This document shows, in pieces, positions 25,615-34,555 of a DNA stretch of 64,000 nucleotides; position 1 is the stretch's first letter, and each line of letters starts with the position of its first letter. The position numbers and the translations under genes are program-made. This DNA comes from Acinetobacter calcoaceticus (GTDB lineage: Bacteria > Pseudomonadota > Gammaproteobacteria > Pseudomonadales > Moraxellaceae): the NCBI RefSeq assembly GCF_004345325.1, contig NZ_SLVJ01000016.1, positions 25,360-89,359 of the forward strand, in the 5' to 3' direction. The notes beneath the pieces were generated by a model. The model ran no database searches, was not told the origin of the DNA, and was given only the letters and a program-made list of their open reading frames with translations.

Positions 25615-25690
25615 ACTCAAACTTACCGCTGTTCAGCATTGAGTCCCTAACTATATAGGGCCTGTTGAATACAAATCGATAGGGTCGTTG

Positions 25691-26005
25691 TTATGCCTGA
25701 CTATTCTGAATATGTAGCACCTGCCCAAACTGCATACTCATAGGGTCGATCAAGCTTAAAAATTTGAGGCAGGCTGGGTTGTCCATCCATTGCTTGCAAA
25801 TGGTTTTGGCTGCTGCAATATTTTTTGACCAAGCCAAATCGATCAGGGTCTGATCCTCAAGCACGATTAAAGATTGCGCTTGCCAATCGGCTTGCTGGGA
25901 GAGGAAATGCCTGACCATATGCGTATAGGCAAGGATGGCATCTTCAAGCTGTACCTCAGCTTTGAGTTTAAACATACCGATTTCAATTGCGCCGTGTTGA
26001 TCCAT
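25691..26005 (-). CDS. Small protein of unknown function, divergent from WYL regulator
   Basis: 104 residues, soluble. The composition looks genuinely coding: a strand (IGMFKLKAEVQLEDAILAY) then helices (MVRHFLSQQADWQ) and an ending PMSMQFGQVLHI. It could be a small ferredoxin-like or monooxygenase-like fold, but this is a guess. It is transcribed away from the WYL-domain regulator 155 bases to the right and may be its target. Confidence 0.55.
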   Translation of the reverse strand: MDQHGAIEIGMFKLKAEVQLEDAILAYTHMVRHFLSQQADWQAQSLIVLEDQTLIDLAWSKNIAAAKTICKQWMDNPACLKFLSLIDPMSMQFGQVLHIQNSQA

Positions 26006-26160
26006 GTTGCGTGCCCCTTGAGGTGATTAAAAGTAGAAAAGTGTCGAACTGATGCACTAACATAAACGAGCTCACTGTCAGATATTGTCAGTAGGCTTTT
26101 GATGAACACCGAATACTGATGTGCCCGCAACAATGAACATTCAATAATGACGATCCAGCT

Positions 26161-26838
26161 ATGAAAACCCAGCGCTTACTTAAGATCATGCACATCCTGT
26201 CCTTGCGTCGAACACCGATCTCTGCAGCTCAATTGGCCGCGGATTTAGAAGTATCGATGCGAACGATTTACCGTGATATGCAGGATTTAATAACCACAGG
26301 CTTGCCAATAGAAGGTGAGGCGGGGATGGGCTATCAGTTGGGCAAAGGTTATTTTTTGCCAGCATTTCATTTTGATGTCGATGAAGTGGACAGTATCTTG
26401 ATTGGTCTACAACTGATTCAGTCGATCGTTGAAAATAAAACCCTGTCCCTTGCCGCACAGCGGGTGCTGTCCAAGATTGCCTTGGCGATGCAAAGTCAGG
26501 ATCAGCATTATGTGTTGAATTCACCATTTAAGTCGGTTTCACACAAGATGGATGCCTTTGGTTCAAATGCCTATTTTGATCAACTCAGACAGGCGATACG
26601 TCAAAATCGCTATATTCATTTGGTGTACTTGGATCTCAAGCAACAGACTTCGTTACGTACTGTACGGCCATTGGGATTGACCTTTTTTGATGAGGTTTGG
26701 TTACTCACCGCTTGGTGTGAGGTCAAACATGATTTCCGTAACTTCCGCCTCGATCGCATCCAAGAGTGCAACTTACTCAAACAGCAGTTTTTAAATGATC
26801 CGCATAAAAGCTTTGAGGATTATTTAAAGACCTTGTAA
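26161..26838 (+). CDS. YafY-type HTH/WYL-domain transcriptional regulator
   Basis: 225 residues. N-terminal winged HTH (RLLKIMHILSLRRTPISAAQ, LAADLEVSMRTIYRDMQDL), then the WYL domain with IHLVYLDLKQQ, RTVRPLGLTFFDEVWLLTAW, and NFRLDRIQ. It resembles the short YafY group. WYL regulators sense nucleotides or small metabolites and often control neighbouring genes; the divergent 104-residue gene is the natural candidate. Confidence 0.88.
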   Translation: MKTQRLLKIMHILSLRRTPISAAQLAADLEVSMRTIYRDMQDLITTGLPIEGEAGMGYQLGKGYFLPAFHFDVDEVDSILIGLQLIQSIVENKTLSLAAQRVLSKIALAMQSQDQHYVLNSPFKSVSHKMDAFGSNAYFDQLRQAIRQNRYIHLVYLDLKQQTSLRTVRPLGLTFFDEVWLLTAWCEVKHDFRNFRLDRIQECNLLKQQFLNDPHKSFEDYLKTL

Positions 26839-26864
26839 TGCAGTAGCAATCACACGATCCGTCT

Positions 26865-27188
26865 TTAATCTTCATTGAGTAAATCAACCAATAGTGTTCC
26901 CTTGATGCCTTTGTCCCAATTTTGCTTAAAGGCTTGATGGTATTGATCGATATCGTAAGTACTGTTTTTAAAGGCTTGGCGCGTCTGCTGCATATCGTGT
27001 GAACGCATATAGATCATCAAATAATCACTGCCTTTAATCTGAAAATGGAACCATGACTCTATATGTACGCCTTCATTTTTTAAGGTGGCAATGGCTTCAT
27101 CTTTTCTGCTGTTTAATTCTTTTTGCCACGCTGCAACGTGCTGCATACGATCGATTTTGAGTTTGATGAGATGAGCTTCTACGTCCAT
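26865..27188 (-). CDS. DUF6176-like small protein
   Basis: 107 residues. The pattern VEAHLIKLKIDRMQHVAAWQ, ATLKNEGVHIESWFHF, and DYLMIYMRSHDMQQ matches DUF6176 proteins as I know them; a small ferredoxin-like cytoplasmic protein of unknown role. It converges with the WYL regulator gene, 26 bases between stops. Confidence 0.68.
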   Translation of the reverse strand: MDVEAHLIKLKIDRMQHVAAWQKELNSRKDEAIATLKNEGVHIESWFHFQIKGSDYLMIYMRSHDMQQTRQAFKNSTYDIDQYHQAFKQNWDKGIKGTLLVDLLNED

Positions 27189-27310
27189 TTATAAGTGCCT
27201 AGTTTTTGAGGAGGTTGGCTTTAGCATACGTGAACATGTGATGGATAGGATATATTGTCTTTGGGGCTTTTAGTCTAGGTGACAGTTTTAGGCAAGCCTT
27301 TAATTTGTGA

Positions 27311-27336
27311 CATTGCACCACAGAACTGGTGCAATG
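27311..27336. other. Perfect hairpin downstream of lipoprotein gene
   Basis: CATTGCACC and GGTGCAATG pair perfectly around an eight-base loop. There is no clear T-run on either side, so a terminator role for the leftward lipoprotein gene is only possible. Confidence 0.45.
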
Positions 27337-27351
27337 AGAAAATCAGTCTAG

Positions 27352-27876
27352 TTATATTTTAAAGTCGCATTCAGGGATTTTTTTCTGTAGATCGCTATAT
27401 TTGGTTTTAACAGCGTCTAATTTAGCTTGGTTAGGATTTATATTATTGGGACTAAAGAAAAGTCCATCAAATGGTTTTTTCTCGTCAATAAACTGTTTAG
27501 CGAGTTCGCGACAGTCCTTGGTATTTTTTACTGTAGATTTAGCTTCATCTTCACTTATTTTGCTATATTTCTGATCTTTAATTCGAAGTACTTTTCCATC
27601 ATCTGATAAATTAAATGGAATCACCGTAAGCCCATTATTCACTCCAAGCTGATCTTCTTTTTTTTCTAGAACCTGTTCTTTTTTCTTATTACCTACTAAG
27701 TCAGCCTCTCTTAAAATATTTTCATTAACCAAATATGTTTCTTTATCTTCTTTCTTGATTTCCAAGATTCTAGTGAATTTACTTTCTTCTAATTTCCAGT
27801 AGCCTAGGTATTTATCATGTGGCTTAGAACATGCCGTGAGTATTAATGCCATCAAACTTATTAGAAATATTCTCAT
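27352..27876 (-). CDS. Small lipoprotein of unknown function
   Basis: 174 residues from ATG 27876, chosen because it starts a standard lipoprotein signal (MRIFLISLMALILTAC, C16); the open frame runs 14 codons further up. The mature part is lysine/glutamate-rich and begins with a lipocalin-like or 'DUF' strand GYWKLEESKFTRILEIKKED; two more cysteines (KDCREL, PECDFKI) may pair. AT-rich. Family not recognised. Confidence 0.62.
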   Translation of the reverse strand: MRIFLISLMALILTACSKPHDKYLGYWKLEESKFTRILEIKKEDKETYLVNENILREADLVGNKKKEQVLEKKEDQLGVNNGLTVIPFNLSDDGKVLRIKDQKYSKISEDEAKSTVKNTKDCRELAKQFIDEKKPFDGLFFSPNNINPNQAKLDAVKTKYSDLQKKIPECDFKI

Positions 27877-28030
27877 TTCATTCTCAAAGATGTGATTAAA
27901 AAAACTCAGTGTACACAAGGCTTTAATTTATTTAAAGTTTTATGGGAACAATATCCTATGACTTTGTAAGTCAAATGCAATTCATATAGGGTTGTTGTTT
28001 TTATCATTATGCTTATTCACTTCAAAAAAA

Positions 28031-28055
28031 ATGAGAGCTTTCGCTCTCATCTAAA
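28031..28055 (-). terminator. Terminator after the NCS2 permease gene
   Basis: ATGAGAGC and GCTCTCAT form the stem; read on the minus strand it is followed by eight T residues. It lies 24 bases past the permease stop. Confidence 0.8.
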
Positions 28056-28078
28056 ATCCACAGCTTTTAATCTAAGGA

Positions 28079-29383
28079 TTAAGCCTCTTTATCTTTCAAA
28101 CTAAAAATAAAGTTTAAAAATAATGCAGCAAAGGTGGCGGTACCAATCCCACCCAAATTGAACTGGCCGAATTGCAAGGCAAAATCACCGGTCCCTAAAA
28201 TAATTGTTACCGCAGCGACCATCAAATTTTTATTTTTAGAGAAGTCGACTTTATTTTCGATCCAGATCTTGGCACCAGCAATGGTAATCAAACCAAAGAC
28301 CACGATCGAGGCGCCGGTCAGGATTGCTGATGGAATGGTATGAATGATGGCACCAAATTTCGGGGAGAGCCCCAAGAAGATCGCAAAGACCCCAGCAATC
28401 ACAAATACGATGGTGGAGTAAACTCGCGTGACTGCCATGACACCGATGTTTTCACCATAGGTGGTCATACCTGGCGCACCGACTGCACCCGAAAGTGTGG
28501 TGGCGACACCATCGGCAACAAAGGCTTTACCGATATGTGGATCGAGGTTTTCACCCGTCATCGCACTAACCGCTTTGATATGGCCCAAGTTTTCAGCCAC
28601 CAAGATCAAGGCAATCGGTGCAATGATCAACATGGCATTGGCACTGAACTCAGGCGAGTGGAAGGTCGGTAAACCAAACCAAGCCGCTTGCTGCATCGGG
28701 GCAAAATTGATTGGGGTGCCATAGCTCATCAGGTTCGACACGATGAAATAAATCAGATAAGCCAACAATAAACCAAGCAGCAATAATAGGCGCTGCGTCA
28801 AGCCTTTGGTGAATACGGCAATGCTACCCATACACATGACGGTAACCAAAGACATCCACATATTAAAGTTATTGCCCATCACGCCTTTAACCGTAACAGG
28901 GGCAAGGTTGAGACCGATGATCATCACCACTGCACCAGTTACAACAGGTGGCATTAACTTTTCAATCCATTTGGTTCCTGTGGCCATCACCATCAAACCA
29001 AACAAGGCATACAACACACCACAGGCCATGATGCCGCCAGCAGCAACAGCCAAGTTAAGATTGGGTGCGCCAGTTCCTGAAGCGGTATAGCCGGTTGCGG
29101 CAATCACCACGCCAATAAAGGCAAAGCTTGAACCCAGATAACTCGGTACACGACCAGCGGTCATGATGAAAAATAAAATGGTACAGATCCCCGACATCAA
29201 GATGGCGAGGTTAGGATCAAAGCCCATTAAGAAGGGGGCAAGTACAGTGGCACCGAACATCGCAAAGGCGTGTTGGATACCCAAAACGGCACTTTGCGCT
29301 GCGGGTAGGTATTCGTTGGTACCCACCGGTTGGCGATTGAGATCACCTTGGTATGGACGCCATTTGGGAAACCAATTGGACAT
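28079..29383 (-). CDS. NCS2 family uracil/xanthine-type permease
   Basis: 434 residues, 14-helix NCS2 fold. The substrate-binding AENLGHIKAVSAMTG and the family signature ENIGVMAVTR (E-N-x-G-x4-T-R) are intact, as is the early QHAFAMFGATVLAPFLMG block. The long version with GTGAPNLNLAVAAGG resembles UraA/RutG pyrimidine permeases more than purine ones, but substrate cannot be read from the sequence. It is a single gene with its own terminator. Confidence 0.88.
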   Translation of the reverse strand: MSNWFPKWRPYQGDLNRQPVGTNEYLPAAQSAVLGIQHAFAMFGATVLAPFLMGFDPNLAILMSGICTILFFIMTAGRVPSYLGSSFAFIGVVIAATGYTASGTGAPNLNLAVAAGGIMACGVLYALFGLMVMATGTKWIEKLMPPVVTGAVVMIIGLNLAPVTVKGVMGNNFNMWMSLVTVMCMGSIAVFTKGLTQRLLLLLGLLLAYLIYFIVSNLMSYGTPINFAPMQQAAWFGLPTFHSPEFSANAMLIIAPIALILVAENLGHIKAVSAMTGENLDPHIGKAFVADGVATTLSGAVGAPGMTTYGENIGVMAVTRVYSTIVFVIAGVFAIFLGLSPKFGAIIHTIPSAILTGASIVVFGLITIAGAKIWIENKVDFSKNKNLMVAAVTIILGTGDFALQFGQFNLGGIGTATFAALFLNFIFSLKDKEA

Positions 29384-29640
29384 AAAATGAGCGCTCTAAG
29401 ATTTAACTGCGCACATGATACTCCGCTTTGCCAAAAAGTTAATCGGTCTAATTATTGAATCATTAAATTTAAATGGATGCTTTTGAGTGAGTTTTTAACG
29501 TACAGTCAATAAAATGTCGAAAGTTATTATTTTAAATCAGAGGATTGTGTGGGTCGTACACTGAGAGGAATGCATTTATTCACTTTTCCAAACTGATGAA
29601 CAGAATGAAATAAACGGTGTGTTAGTCAGAGGAATTATCA
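29384..29640. other. Intergenic region between permease and ppc genes
   Basis: 257 bases upstream of the permease gene, expected to contain its promoter. No pyrimidine-type riboswitch or other structured leader was recognised. Confidence 0.35.
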
Positions 29641-29680
29641 AAAAAGTAGGGGCAAATCACTTGATCTGCCCCTACTTTGA
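29641..29680 (-). terminator. Terminator after ppc
   Basis: AGTAGGGGCA and TGCCCCTACT form a perfect 10-bp stem around a 12-base loop; on the minus strand it is followed by six T residues, 20 bases past the ppc stop. Confidence 0.82.
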
Positions 29681-29701
29681 GGTGCATGTTGCGCTTAGAA
29701 C

Positions 29702-32392
29702 TTAACCGGTGTTGCGTAATCCGGCCGCGATCCCCGCAATACTCACCATCAAGGCGTGATCTACAGGGGTGTGCTCAGCTTGACGCGTGGCCAGATAACC
29801 CCGACGCCGCTTCATTAATTCAGCTTGCAATAAATGTAGCGGTAGCAAATAAGGCTTACGCACTTTCATCGCCTGATCCAATACATCATTGGAACTCAGC
29901 AGTTTCGATTCACCTTTAATTGATAGCAGGGTTTGCACCGCATCATGTAAACGCTGGCGCAATTCCACCCCGAGTGCTTTGAGTGACTCATCATCAGTGA
30001 GGTGGGCTTCATAATACAAAGCAATGTGGCGATCTGACTTAGACAACACCATTTCCAACATATCGATCAAGGTTTGGAAATACGGCCATTCAGTCAGCAT
30101 TTCATCGAGTAGGGCTTTATCCCCTTGTTGAATCACTTGATTGATCGCTGCACCAGTCCCCAACCATGCAGGCAGCATTAGGCGGATCTGTGTCCATGCA
30201 AATACCCATGGAATGGCGCGTAATGATTCAATGCCACCAGTGACTTTACGTTTTGCAGGGCGTGAACCTAGTGGTAGCATTTGTAATTCAAGTTCAGGGG
30301 TGACGGTACGCAGGTATTGTACAAAGTGCGGATTGTCACGAACCGTTTGACGATAGACCTGCACCGACAGTTCAGTCATGCGATGCATCAGATCACGCCA
30401 TTGTTGTTTCGGTTCTGGTGGTGGCAACAAGGTCGCTTCGAGGGTCGCAGCGGTATAAATTTCAAGGTTCTGCTGTGCGATCTGTGGTAGACCAAATTTA
30501 AAGCGGATCATCTCACCTTGTTCAGTGACGCGGATCGCGCCTGAGATCGAACCCGGTGGTTGGGAAAAGAGTGCTTGCTGAGTCGGCGCACCGCCACGGC
30601 TGATCGAGCCACCACGACCATGGAACAAGGTCAATTGAATACCGTGTTGTTTGGCAATCGCCGTGAGTTGTTCTTGAGCGCGATACTGTGCCCAGTTGGC
30701 TGACATAAAGCCAGCATCTTTGGCCGAGTCCGAATAGCCGATCATCACCTCATGTTTGCCCTGAATATGCTGTTTATACCAGTACATACTGAGTAGGGTA
30801 TTCATGGTGCTGGCCGCGCCATCGAGATCTTTTAAGGTTTCAAATAATGGCACCACACGCAGCGGATGTTGAATCCCAGCTTCTTTTTGCAGCAACAATA
30901 CCGACAATACATCACTTGGGTGTTCCGCCATGGAAATAATATAGGCACCCAATGAGGCTTGTGGTTGTTCTGCCAGCATACGCATGGTGGCAAAGACTTC
31001 CTGCACATCAGGGTGTTCAATCAAGTTGTCTTGGGTGTCATTTAAATGCTTTGGCAACAACGGACGTTTGCTTTGCAACTCTTGGAGCAGGAAGTTTTGT
31101 TTGGCCTGTTCAGTCCACGTTTCAAAGTTACCTAAGCCTAGATATTCAGTGATCGCTGCAACAGCTTGACGATGACGACCGGATTCTTGACGGATATCCA
31201 GTTTGAGCAACTCGATCCCAAAGCAATTGACCCGATAGATAAAGTCCAACAAGCGACCATTGGCGATTTCAGGTAAATGGCAGTCCACCAAAGAACGGTG
31301 GCAGAGCAATAATGGGGCGAGCAATTCATCTTTATGGCGGATGGTCTGCGCTGGATCGATGTCTGAGATCTTGCCTTGCAATTGATGTGCGAGCCAATCA
31401 CGCGTCAGGCTGAGGCGCTGACGGGTTTCACGTAAATATTCACGATAGGGTTCAGCATGATCAGCACCCAAAGCCTGCTTGAGTTCATCCGAGCAGGTTT
31501 GAATCGAGAGTTCCCAACGTAGATCTTCGATATCACGTAGATAGAGATCGGCCGCTTTCCAGCGTGACAACCATAACACTTCTTGAGTGACGGTATGGGT
31601 CACATTGGGGTTGCCATCACGGTCACCCCCCATCCAAGAGGCAAAGCGAATCGGTGCGATATTCATCGGCAATGCTTGTGCGCAATGCGCTTGGGTCAAT
31701 TCATCCAAGTTACGAATAAACTCGGGTACTGCATGCCACAAACTTTGCTCAATGGTGGTAAAGCCCCATTTGGCTTCATCGACTGGGGTTGGACGATGTT
31801 GACGAATTTCATCGGTTTGCCATGCAGAACTGACCAGTTGTTTGAGTTGTTTCAGTACTTGATCGCGTTGTTTTGGTGTGAGTTTTTGTTGATCAAATTG
31901 AGACAAGCAATCATTGATGCCATCATATTTTTGGATCAAGGTACGGCGGCTGACTTCAGTCGGATGTGCAGTGAGGACTAACTCAATGTTGAGTTCGCAG
32001 ATCTGTTGATAGAGCTCGGTACTTGAGATCTGTTGATTTTTAAATTTTTCAAATAGCGGTTCGAGTACATTCGGCGATGGCTGCTCAGGATCAGATTCGG
32101 CCTGACGACGGCTACGCACCACATGATATTGTTCAGCAATATTGGCAAAGTTCAAAAAATGTGAAAATGCACGGGTCAGTGGCAAAATTTCAGCATCTTC
32201 TAGACTGAGGAACAGCGCTTCAAGTTGTTTTTCGGCTTCGATCTGTCCATCACGCGCACCCTTAGATAAGGCACGAATTTGTTCAATCTGGTTAAACAAA
32301 TCCTGACCTGCATGTTCCTTTAAGGTTTCACCCAACAGATTACCCAGCAAACGTACATCTTCACGTAGAGGCGCATCAATTTGTTGAACCAT
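29702..32392 (-). CDS. ppc: Phosphoenolpyruvate carboxylase
   Basis: 896 residues from ATG 32392, which has AGGAGA seven bases upstream; nine extra upstream codons are open but unlikely. It makes oxaloacetate from phosphoenolpyruvate and bicarbonate, refilling the TCA cycle. Catalytic blocks: LTAHPTEVSRR with H143 and FHGRGGSISRGG; the conserved C-terminal end ISGIAAGLRNTG-type (IAGIAAGLRNTG) is complete, so the enzyme is intact. A strong terminator follows and a TetR gene lies upstream on the same strand after 210 bases. Confidence 0.97.
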   Translation of the reverse strand: MVQQIDAPLREDVRLLGNLLGETLKEHAGQDLFNQIEQIRALSKGARDGQIEAEKQLEALFLSLEDAEILPLTRAFSHFLNFANIAEQYHVVRSRRQAESDPEQPSPNVLEPLFEKFKNQQISSTELYQQICELNIELVLTAHPTEVSRRTLIQKYDGINDCLSQFDQQKLTPKQRDQVLKQLKQLVSSAWQTDEIRQHRPTPVDEAKWGFTTIEQSLWHAVPEFIRNLDELTQAHCAQALPMNIAPIRFASWMGGDRDGNPNVTHTVTQEVLWLSRWKAADLYLRDIEDLRWELSIQTCSDELKQALGADHAEPYREYLRETRQRLSLTRDWLAHQLQGKISDIDPAQTIRHKDELLAPLLLCHRSLVDCHLPEIANGRLLDFIYRVNCFGIELLKLDIRQESGRHRQAVAAITEYLGLGNFETWTEQAKQNFLLQELQSKRPLLPKHLNDTQDNLIEHPDVQEVFATMRMLAEQPQASLGAYIISMAEHPSDVLSVLLLQKEAGIQHPLRVVPLFETLKDLDGAASTMNTLLSMYWYKQHIQGKHEVMIGYSDSAKDAGFMSANWAQYRAQEQLTAIAKQHGIQLTLFHGRGGSISRGGAPTQQALFSQPPGSISGAIRVTEQGEMIRFKFGLPQIAQQNLEIYTAATLEATLLPPPEPKQQWRDLMHRMTELSVQVYRQTVRDNPHFVQYLRTVTPELELQMLPLGSRPAKRKVTGGIESLRAIPWVFAWTQIRLMLPAWLGTGAAINQVIQQGDKALLDEMLTEWPYFQTLIDMLEMVLSKSDRHIALYYEAHLTDDESLKALGVELRQRLHDAVQTLLSIKGESKLLSSNDVLDQAMKVRKPYLLPLHLLQAELMKRRRGYLATRQAEHTPVDHALMVSIAGIAAGLRNTG

Positions 32393-32602
32393 ACCAAGTC
32401 TCCTTTCTTGTTGTCGCAAATGACTGATGTTGATAATGACTGATGTTATAAGTGATCAGTGTCAAACATTGGCTGTTGAACATCGATCATCTGACTTCTG
32501 AGCATGAATATAGCGTGAAAACATGACATTTCACGGAGTTTCATACAAAAGTCTGATCTTTGTTGTATGGCGATTTTCCTATATGTAACAACTCAAGCGG
32601 TT

Positions 32603-33307
32603 TTACTGTGCTGCTTTGGGATCGCTGGCATTTAAACTAGCACACTCTGTCAGAGAATTTTGCCCATCAACCTGATATTTCAATAAAAATAATTCGATTG
32701 CATCCAAGATGATCTGCTGCAATTCAACCGCAGTGGGCAATTCACGCATGCCCAACAGCACCTCATGATGGCGAATCCCCAACAGTAAGGTCAAAATCAG
32801 TGCGGTTTGTTTGTCGCTGTCATCTGCGCGGATAAACTGGTATTCGATGGCTTGTTGGAAAAATTCGGCCCAGAGCAGGCGCATTCGGGTATGAGAGGCA
32901 TTGTAAAACTGCTGTGACAATGGGTTCTTTTCCGCAGCCAATTCCAGCAACAAATGCTCTAACTTAATCGCCTCTGGTAAATAAATCACGTTCAAAGCCA
33001 ATTCACATGCCCGAAAAAAAGCTCGGCTAAACTGACTTTGTGCAGTGAGTTTAAACGGCTCAGTTTGCATCGAGGCTTCACAGGTGGCTTCGATTGCACA
33101 AATAAACAAATTTTCTTTGTCCTGAAAATGGTTGTAAACCGTGAGCTTGGTGACGCCTGCTTCTTTGGCAATCTGGTTCATACTTGAGCCATGGTAGCCC
33201 GATTTTAGAAAAACTGACTTGGCAGCCTCCAAAATCTGTTTACGTTTTTCAAGGTCCTTAGGACGTCCAACAGTCGTTTTCAAATTTGAGTCCAAAAAAT
33301 ATTTCAC
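32603..33307 (-). CDS. TetR family repressor of the adjacent RND pump
   Basis: 234 residues. HTH at 26-60: ILEAAKSVFLKSGYHGSSMN, QIAKEAGVTKLTVYNHFQDK. The C-terminal ligand domain resembles the AefR-like/TetR_C_7 type. It is divergent from the efflux operon with 120 bases between, and an imperfect 11-bp inverted repeat in that gap (33330-33357) is a good operator. It should repress the pump and probably itself until a ligand binds. Confidence 0.9.
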   Translation of the reverse strand: MKYFLDSNLKTTVGRPKDLEKRKQILEAAKSVFLKSGYHGSSMNQIAKEAGVTKLTVYNHFQDKENLFICAIEATCEASMQTEPFKLTAQSQFSRAFFRACELALNVIYLPEAIKLEHLLLELAAEKNPLSQQFYNASHTRMRLLWAEFFQQAIEYQFIRADDSDKQTALILTLLLGIRHHEVLLGMRELPTAVELQQIILDAIELFLLKYQVDGQNSLTECASLNASDPKAAQ

Positions 33308-33329
33308 ACGTGCTTGAAGAAAAATTATT

Positions 33330-33357
33330 AATTATTGTACTATGCGGTACATTAATT
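33330..33357. promoter_or_regulatory. Putative TetR operator
   Basis: AATTATTGTAC (33330-33340) and GTACATTAATT (33347-33357) are inverted with ten of eleven positions matching and a 6-bp spacer TATGCG. The site lies midway between the divergent tetR and pump genes. Confidence 0.65.
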
Positions 33358-33427
33358 GCTGTAACTTAAGTAAATCAATATCGCTGTATTGTGCCCGAAA
33401 AAAAGCATCTGAATAAGAGCAACGCTT

Positions 33428-34555
33428 ATGAGTATATTAAAAACCACCGTTTTGAGCATGTTTATCGTGTGTAGTGTGACGCTGATGGGGTGTAGTCAGA
33501 AAATTGACGAGACCGAACAGATTCCCTATGTGATGGTGGTACAGCCCAACACCTCGCTCAATGAACAACAAAGTTATGCAGGTGAAGTACAGGCCAGACA
33601 ACAAACGGCTCTGGCCTTTCGAGTTGCCGGACAGATTACCGACCGCTATGTCAATGTCGGTGATCGGGTCAAAGTCGGACAAGTTTTGGCGAAGCTCGAT
33701 GTCAAAGATGCGCAACTACAACTCAATTCGGCCAAGGCACAACTGGAAAGTGCCCAGTCCTCAGCCAATATCGCTGCGGAAGAATACAAACGCTTTCAAC
33801 AACTCCTTCCGATCAACGCCGTGAGTCGTTCACAGCATGATGCCGTGAAAAATCAATTAGAAGCCGCACAGGCCAGCTTAAAACAAGCCCAATCCAATTA
33901 TGCTGTCAGCGCCAATCAAACTGCTTATAACCAATTGGTGGCCAATAAAAATGGGGTGATCACCGAACGTAATATCGAAATTGGTCAAGTGATTGCCGCA
34001 GGTCAAGCGGCCTATCAACTGGCGATTGATGGCGATCGTGAAGTGGTGATTGGCGTACCTGAACAAGCGGTCAATCAAATCAAAGTCGGACGTGATGCTT
34101 GGGTCACACTATGGTCCAATCCAGACGATAAATTTGCAGCCTATGTACGTGAGATTTCACCTGCAGCAGACAGTTCACGTACTTTTAGCGTCAAAGTGGC
34201 ACTCAAAGAAGGGCAGGGCAACATTCAGATCGGACAAAGCGCACGGGTCTACTTTGATCGCCAAAATGACAATGTACTCAGTGTTCCCTTATCCAGTGTC
34301 TCTGCAAATCAACAGCAAGCCTATGTTTGGACTGTGAACAGTAATCAGACCATTCGTAAAGTTCCTGTCACGCTGGGTGCCTATGGTCGCGATCGCGTGC
34401 CCGTGACCCAAGGCTTAACTGCGCAAGATTGGGTGGTGGTCGGTGGAGTGCATTTACTCCGTGAGCAACAAAAAATTCATCCAGTTGATCGTGACAACCG
34501 TGCGGTCAACGTCAAAGCGGTGCAGCGCAGCCCACAGTCGGGAGCGCAGCCATGA
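33428..34555 (+). CDS. RND efflux periplasmic adaptor (membrane fusion protein), lipoprotein
   Basis: 375 residues. Lipoprotein signal with C22 (SVTLMGC). The biotinyl-lipoyl halves (FRVAGQITDRYVNVGDRVKV and NKNGVITERNIEIGQVIAAG) flank an Ala/Gln-rich helical hairpin (QLNSAKAQLESAQSSANIAA), followed by the beta-barrel and membrane-proximal domains. It links the inner-membrane pump to an outer-membrane channel. The stop overlaps the start of the pump gene by four bases (ATGA). No outer-membrane factor gene is adjacent, so a channel encoded elsewhere must be used. Confidence 0.93.
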   Translation: MSILKTTVLSMFIVCSVTLMGCSQKIDETEQIPYVMVVQPNTSLNEQQSYAGEVQARQQTALAFRVAGQITDRYVNVGDRVKVGQVLAKLDVKDAQLQLNSAKAQLESAQSSANIAAEEYKRFQQLLPINAVSRSQHDAVKNQLEAAQASLKQAQSNYAVSANQTAYNQLVANKNGVITERNIEIGQVIAAGQAAYQLAIDGDREVVIGVPEQAVNQIKVGRDAWVTLWSNPDDKFAAYVREISPAADSSRTFSVKVALKEGQGNIQIGQSARVYFDRQNDNVLSVPLSSVSANQQQAYVWTVNSNQTIRKVPVTLGAYGRDRVPVTQGLTAQDWVVVGGVHLLREQQKIHPVDRDNRAVNVKAVQRSPQSGAQP

